From contig CP136062.1 of NCBI GenBank assembly GCA_032622095.1, forward strand, positions 140,448,351 through 140,512,350: DNA of 64,000 nt, given 5' to 3'. Below, piece after piece: positions 40,201 through 46,200 of the stretch. The DNA is from Siphonodentalium dalli. Its lineage: Eukaryota; Mollusca; Scaphopoda; Gadilida; Siphonodentaliidae. A program made the position numbers and the translations under genes. Every line of letters begins with the position of its first letter. Positions within the stretch are counted from its first letter, which is position 1. The notes beneath the pieces were generated by a model. It was not told the DNA's origin, did no database searches, and worked only from the letters and a program-made list of their open reading frames with translations.

Positions 40201-43200
40201 ACGTGGGGGTTGCATTTCCTCTGAGTTGTCGTCTGTAGCCACTGTTCGGGCCAAGTGTATTCGCGTTGTGCTCAAAACACATTTTTTCGAAGTGGACGGA
40301 ACAAATTCAGGACTATTTCGTTGGCAACTATACTTCAATAGTTTCTGATTTTGAGTAACGGGTTTCCCACAGAAATCCCACCAAATGTCACGTAAACGAA
40401 CGTCGTTTGGAAATGAATGCATAATTATACCTAATTGAGAGTCACTATACCGGCCACAGCCGAAAACACTGCATTTATTTGGAATTGTCACAAATGAATT
40501 GTAAATATGGGACAATCGGGGCATATATATGGAAAATTAAAACAACATCGTGAACACGCACCCGAATAGAGTTCACATGTCGGCTCGTGTTTTTATAAGC
40601 TTTATTTCTGACACGAAAGTGTTATCTACCCCGCTCAATCGGCCTTCTATATTTCTTGTCAAAACAATAACTTTCCAAGTAGCACTTATGACAAATCACA
40701 AGTGAAGATAACTCACCGGGCGTTGAAAATTCACCACGTGTACACAATGTTATTGACATGCCATGCCCCACAGTAATTCCATTACACTTACGCGCTCGAT
40801 TCTGCATTTTCCATCGCCACTCATATGACGTCATATAGGTAGACACAATTAACTCCGACTCCGATTCCGTGTTTTTAATTAGTTTACTCATTTGACGTCA
40901 TATGAGGATTTGCGACGGAGATAGCCGACAACCGGTGGGGGTATTATTTATTTATTTCTAGGCTTATTTATTACGCGATTGTTATGGGACTTGGATCATT
41001 GTGATTACAATAGGGGTGGCTTTCCGATAGTGTTTTGTTGTTTCATCAGGATAGCAATCCTTTAATGTTTACTGACATGTGAAACATCTTTGTATTTTAA
41101 AAACATGGGGGGGGGGGGGGTTTCCTTAGTCCCGTTGGGACAGTCACACCTCTGTTTGAATTTGAGCGATCTTGTTAAAAAACATGGCTGCCATCAGTGG
41201 ATTTTACTCTTCGTAAAATACTTTGGCATGCCATACAGCGAACATTTTTCATCTAATTGATCCAAAACGTCATAAGCCTATTTGGGTTGACCTCTGTAGT
41301 ACTTAAACATTTCAACTTTCTGCATACCTAATTGTCCATTGACTGTAATGCATGACATTATCCCCCTCTCCAAGTTGATAGACTCAATAGTGCACTATAC
41401 TCTCCTCTTAGTCGCTCATTATTTGATTGTGTTGAATTTAAACATATCTTGGAATCCCTTAATTGTAGTCGCCGAAGACAATCAAAGAGGAAGCAGCTTC
41501 CTAAAAAGAAATCACCTCTTCAGCCTAGCTCGTGAGTAGAGACTGATCACATCCCATTGTTTGAATTATATCATGACCTGACTTAAAATATTGAGTGAGC
41601 TATTCTGTTACTGTTCAGTTAACCCTTTCTGTACTAAATATATTCTCCCAGTCAGTTAAAAAGTCTACATTGGAATGGTCTATTATTGATTTGGAAATTT
41701 TGGAGGGAAGTTAAGTTGATAAAAGCAAATGACAGATAAATAAAAGTGCAGACGGAGCTCTATTTATTGAAGGTAATGTTTAGATAATAAGTTCAACAAA
41801 CGACCACTATTTGGAACAAAAAGTGTGCATAGAAATGGTCTATTATTCATTTGGATGGATGTTAAGGTGATAAAAGCAGACAACAGATAAATATAAGTGC
41901 ACAAGGAGTAATTTTTATTGAGGGAAATGTTTAGATAATAATTTCAACAAACGACATATTTGTTGAACTTATTATCTGAACATTTCATATGGGATAACTA
42001 CTCGTCAATGATGCTTTAGTACAGAAAAGGGTTAATTGCTTTTGTTTATTGTTTATGTATACATGTAATTACTTTTTTTTATTTTAAATCAATTTAATAT
42101 GATCTAATTTTTTTATTAGAAGTTTCCATTGGTCATTGAAAGTTTGGTCAAAATGGTAAACACTGGCACAGTCAAGGCTAATGCTATGTGAAAGAATACT
42201 ATAAAGAAATTAGTTCCTATATACTTTTCTTCAGTTCGAGGCAGGGATATTTAAACTTGGTATGAAACCTTGTTGGGTTGAAAGGATTCTGAGTTTTAAA
42301 CACAAATATTCTGAGTGTGCCAATGTTAGCAATGCATCAAATAGTCTGAGACAAAACCACTTGATGATTACAGATTAAGAATGTCATGTGCATTTAGCAT
42401 AGGGATGTTTTTCAATACAGAGAAAAATAATAAGTTATCCTTTTTTCGAAGCTAGATTTATTTCTCTTGAATTCAAATTCAAAGTCCGTTTCTAGGAAGG
42501 AAGATCTAAAAGAAGGATGAATGTTAAAATAAATCTTTTCTAAATATTGAGTGTATGTATGTCTGGTCTAATACCATCATGGTAAAAAAGAAGTAAATTG
42601 AGTGAATGGTGGTATTCAGTAGTATTTATGAAAACAATGAAATATGAACAAACAACTGGTAATAAGCATCATAATCTGATCAAATCTTGTAAATTTAATG
42701 TCTCGTTGATTGTGATGAGTAATTATATAGCCGTCACCAATGCATATATCATCTTGTTCTTTTTGATAAGAATGTACTTCATTTAGTGACTGATTTTGAA
42801 TTTATGTTCATTAGGCCTTTTTTTTTTATCAACTCTGACCCAAAAAAAAATAATTTAATATTCATTGAGCATCAAGAAGGCCACAGGATATCATATAAAA
42901 CCATTCCTGACTAATTAGGATTAACCTACCAAAAAAAAATAAAAAACGAATTTAACTTTTTCCCCTCCTCCTACTCTATCTTATATAATTGTTCGTAAAC
43001 CAACAAATTAAACATTAGTGGCCTTATACTGATATATAATATCCATAACTTCAAAATTATCAGTTGTGAACACTATATTATGTTACTTTAACTCAATTCG
43101 CAAACACAAATACCGATATTCATGGCCAAATACTCTCTGATTTTCAGGGATGTTTCTTCTGCTGCAAATAAGAAAACAGGTTCCTCGTCCAGTGAAACCA

Positions 43201-46200
43201 ATGGGCTGCCTTCCACATCATATGAGTGAGTAGTCATCATTACCAAGGTTACCACGAAATATATAGAATTACATGTGTGACAAGCTTCATGTAATCACAT
43301 CATCATCGTTATCTAGGTGGAGTAATTAATACTTCCATGACTGAAATTTTGCGAAAACTATATGCCAATCCATTGTCTTATATATGCGAGTCTCCCATAA
43401 GGAGCCTAGCATATATAAGAGAATGCATTGACTTAACAATATTTACCTTGATCTGATAGGCCAGTGCATTCTCTTATATATGCAAGGATCCCTATGGGAG
43501 ACTCGCATATATAAGAGAATGCACTGCCACAGGATATTTAATGCTGCACCATCACAACTCCCATCGTGAAAGGGTTAACTAAATGGATTCTTTGACCAAG
43601 TTATAAATAAAAGTGTATATCGGAATGGTCTATTGATTTTGAGGGATGTACAGGTAATATAAGCAGACAGTAATCAAAAGTGCAGAACGAGTCATATTTA
43701 TTGAAGGAAATGTTCAGATAATATGTTCAGCAAACGACCTATGGTCATTATGAGCCTCTTGTTATTTCTAGAACAAGACGGAATGCTGGTGGGAAATGGA
43801 AACACCGGAAAAGAAGTTATGCAGAAAAGTTATCAGATGATGAGTCTGATCTGTTCTACAACCGTAAGTATTTAATAAACCAGATTAATGTGTGGAGTCC
43901 CTTTCATTTTAGTGCTTGGGGTGGGACACAAATTTGATTGGCACCGCCATGATCAATATCTGCAAGGAAATTTGCACCATATGCCAATCATATGTTATAA
44001 GATTTGTTAGAGGTGCAATTTTCTCATAAGTTTAACCTAATAAAGCTAGTTCCTACTATGCCCATCAGAATCTTTGTGTTTTCAACATTTAAACAAAAGT
44101 TGGATTATTTTTGTAGCCCAACTGCTGAGCCCAACGACAAGGTTTTGTTAACCTTTTCATGACTGGAGCTTCCTGAAATTTTGCGAAAACCCTGTGCCAA
44201 TTCATACTCTTATATATATGCGAGTCTCCCATGGGGAGCCTCGTATATTTAAGAAAAATACATTGGCCTAACAATATTTACCTTAACCTTGCAATCAAGT
44301 GCCTTCTTTTATATATGCGAGGCTCCCTATGGGGGGGGGGGGGGGGGGGCAAAAAAAATGGCTGCCAGTGGCCATCTTAGATTTAAAAATTCAATCCATT
44401 AGCACGGACTACAGGCCGTACTGTTTGTCTGATCATCATGAAATTTGTAATTTATTATACCCCCCTTTTAAAAAAAAAAGGGGGGTATACTGTTTTGCAC
44501 CTGTCCGTCCGTCCGTCCGTGCGTGCGTGCGTGCGGCCGTCCGTGAGTCCGTACGTCCGTCCGTCCGATGTCTGTTCGTGTCATAACTTGAACAGTAGTG
44601 CTCGGATCTCAATGAAATTAGGTATGGATGTTCACTATTATGAGGACATTAAATAGAGGGTTCCATCGTTTTGTTTGATTTTCCATTCTAGAGTTATTCA
44701 TCTTTGTTTATCTGGAAATAGTGGCTTTTTGGTCCGTCTGGTGTCTGTTCATGTCGTAACTTCCAACAGTTGTGCTGGGATCTCAACCAAATTTGGTGTG
44801 GATGTTCACAACTATGAGGACATTAAATAGAGGGTTCCATCGTTTTGTTCGGATTTTCCATTCTAGAGTTATTCATCTTTGTTTATCTTGAAATGTTGGA
44901 TTTTTGGTCCATCTGGTGTCTGTTCATGTCATAACCTGAACAGTAGTGCTCGGATCTCAATGAAATTTTGTATGGATGTTCACTACTATGAGGGCATTCA
45001 ATAGAGGGTTCCATCGTTTTGTTCGGATTTTCCATTCTAGAGTTATACATCTTTGTTCATCTGGAAATGTTGGCTTTTTGGTTTCGTCTGGTGTCTGTTC
45101 ATGTCGTAACTTCGACAGTTGTACTGGGATCTCAATGGGATTTGGTATGGATGTTCACTACTATGAGGAAATTAAAAAGAGGGTTCCATCGTTTTGTTCC
45201 GCTTTTCCATTCTAGAGTTATTCATCTTTGTTCATCTGGAAATGTTGGCTTTTTGGTCCGTCTGGTGTCTGTTCATGTCGTAACTTCAATAGTAATTGTG
45301 CTGGGATCTCAATGGAATTTGGTATAGATGTTCACTGCTATGAGGACATTCAATAGGGGGTTCCATTGTTCTGTTCTGCTTTTCCATTCTAGAGTAATTC
45401 ATCTTTGTTTATCTGGAAATGTTGGCTGTTTGATCCGTCCGATGTCTGTTCAGCTCATAACTTGAACAGTAATGGTCGGATCTCAATGAGGGGCATTTAA
45501 TGGCACATTCAACTGTTTGTTTTGGTTTTTTGTTCTATAGTTATTCATCTTTGTTTATATGAAAATGCTGATTTCTGGGTCCATATGTCTGAGTATAGCC
45601 ATCATAAGTTATAGATGTGCCCACACTAGGCGGTATGCCACGAAGGGGTATGCACCGGACGACAGTCCATCTCTTGTTTTAATATTGACATGTAGATGGG
45701 AACGAGTCATTTTGGGGTCATTTGGCCAAAAAACATAGCCGCTAGCAGCCATCTTGGATTTTACTCTTTGCATGACTAAATCCTTTGGCACGGGCTACAG
45801 GTCGTACCTTTGGTCGGATCATTGTGAAATTTGTCATGGCTGTTTGCATTGACATGTAGATGGGAATGAGTCATTTTGTGGTATAAAACACATCCGCTGG
45901 CAGTCATCATGGATTTCACTCTTTGCATGACGAAATTCCTTGGCACACCCTACAGTCCACTTCCCTCAGCCGATCATCACGAAACTTCATATTAATTTTT
46001 TGATATTGATCTAATAGATGGAAGCTATCTAATGTTTTTGAATTTCATTTGAAAACATAGCCGCCAGCAACCATCTTGGATTTTAATTTATATATATATA
46101 TCTTCATGTTGATAATCTAGTATTACTTAGACATTTCAACTTTTCGCATTCCTAATCGCTCCATTGACACTTGAAATTATTCCCTTTTCAAATTGAGCTA

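Larger units (their letters stand above)
38982..41065. mobile_element. Kolobok-like element with THAP ORF, TTAA-flanked
   Basis: TTAA at both ends (38982-38985, 41062-41065), with imperfect TIRs AAGGAATATGATCCTGA and the complement of TCAGGATAGCAATCCTT. The interior carries a - strand THAP-domain ORF. Kolobok elements use TTAA and encode THAP domains, which is the basis of the name; a full transposase is not visible. Confidence 0.62.

Noticed and set aside
44299-44656. ORFs rich in Arg/Val/Ser (PSVRACVR type)
   Set aside because: They are translations of the CGTC/CGTG microsatellite.
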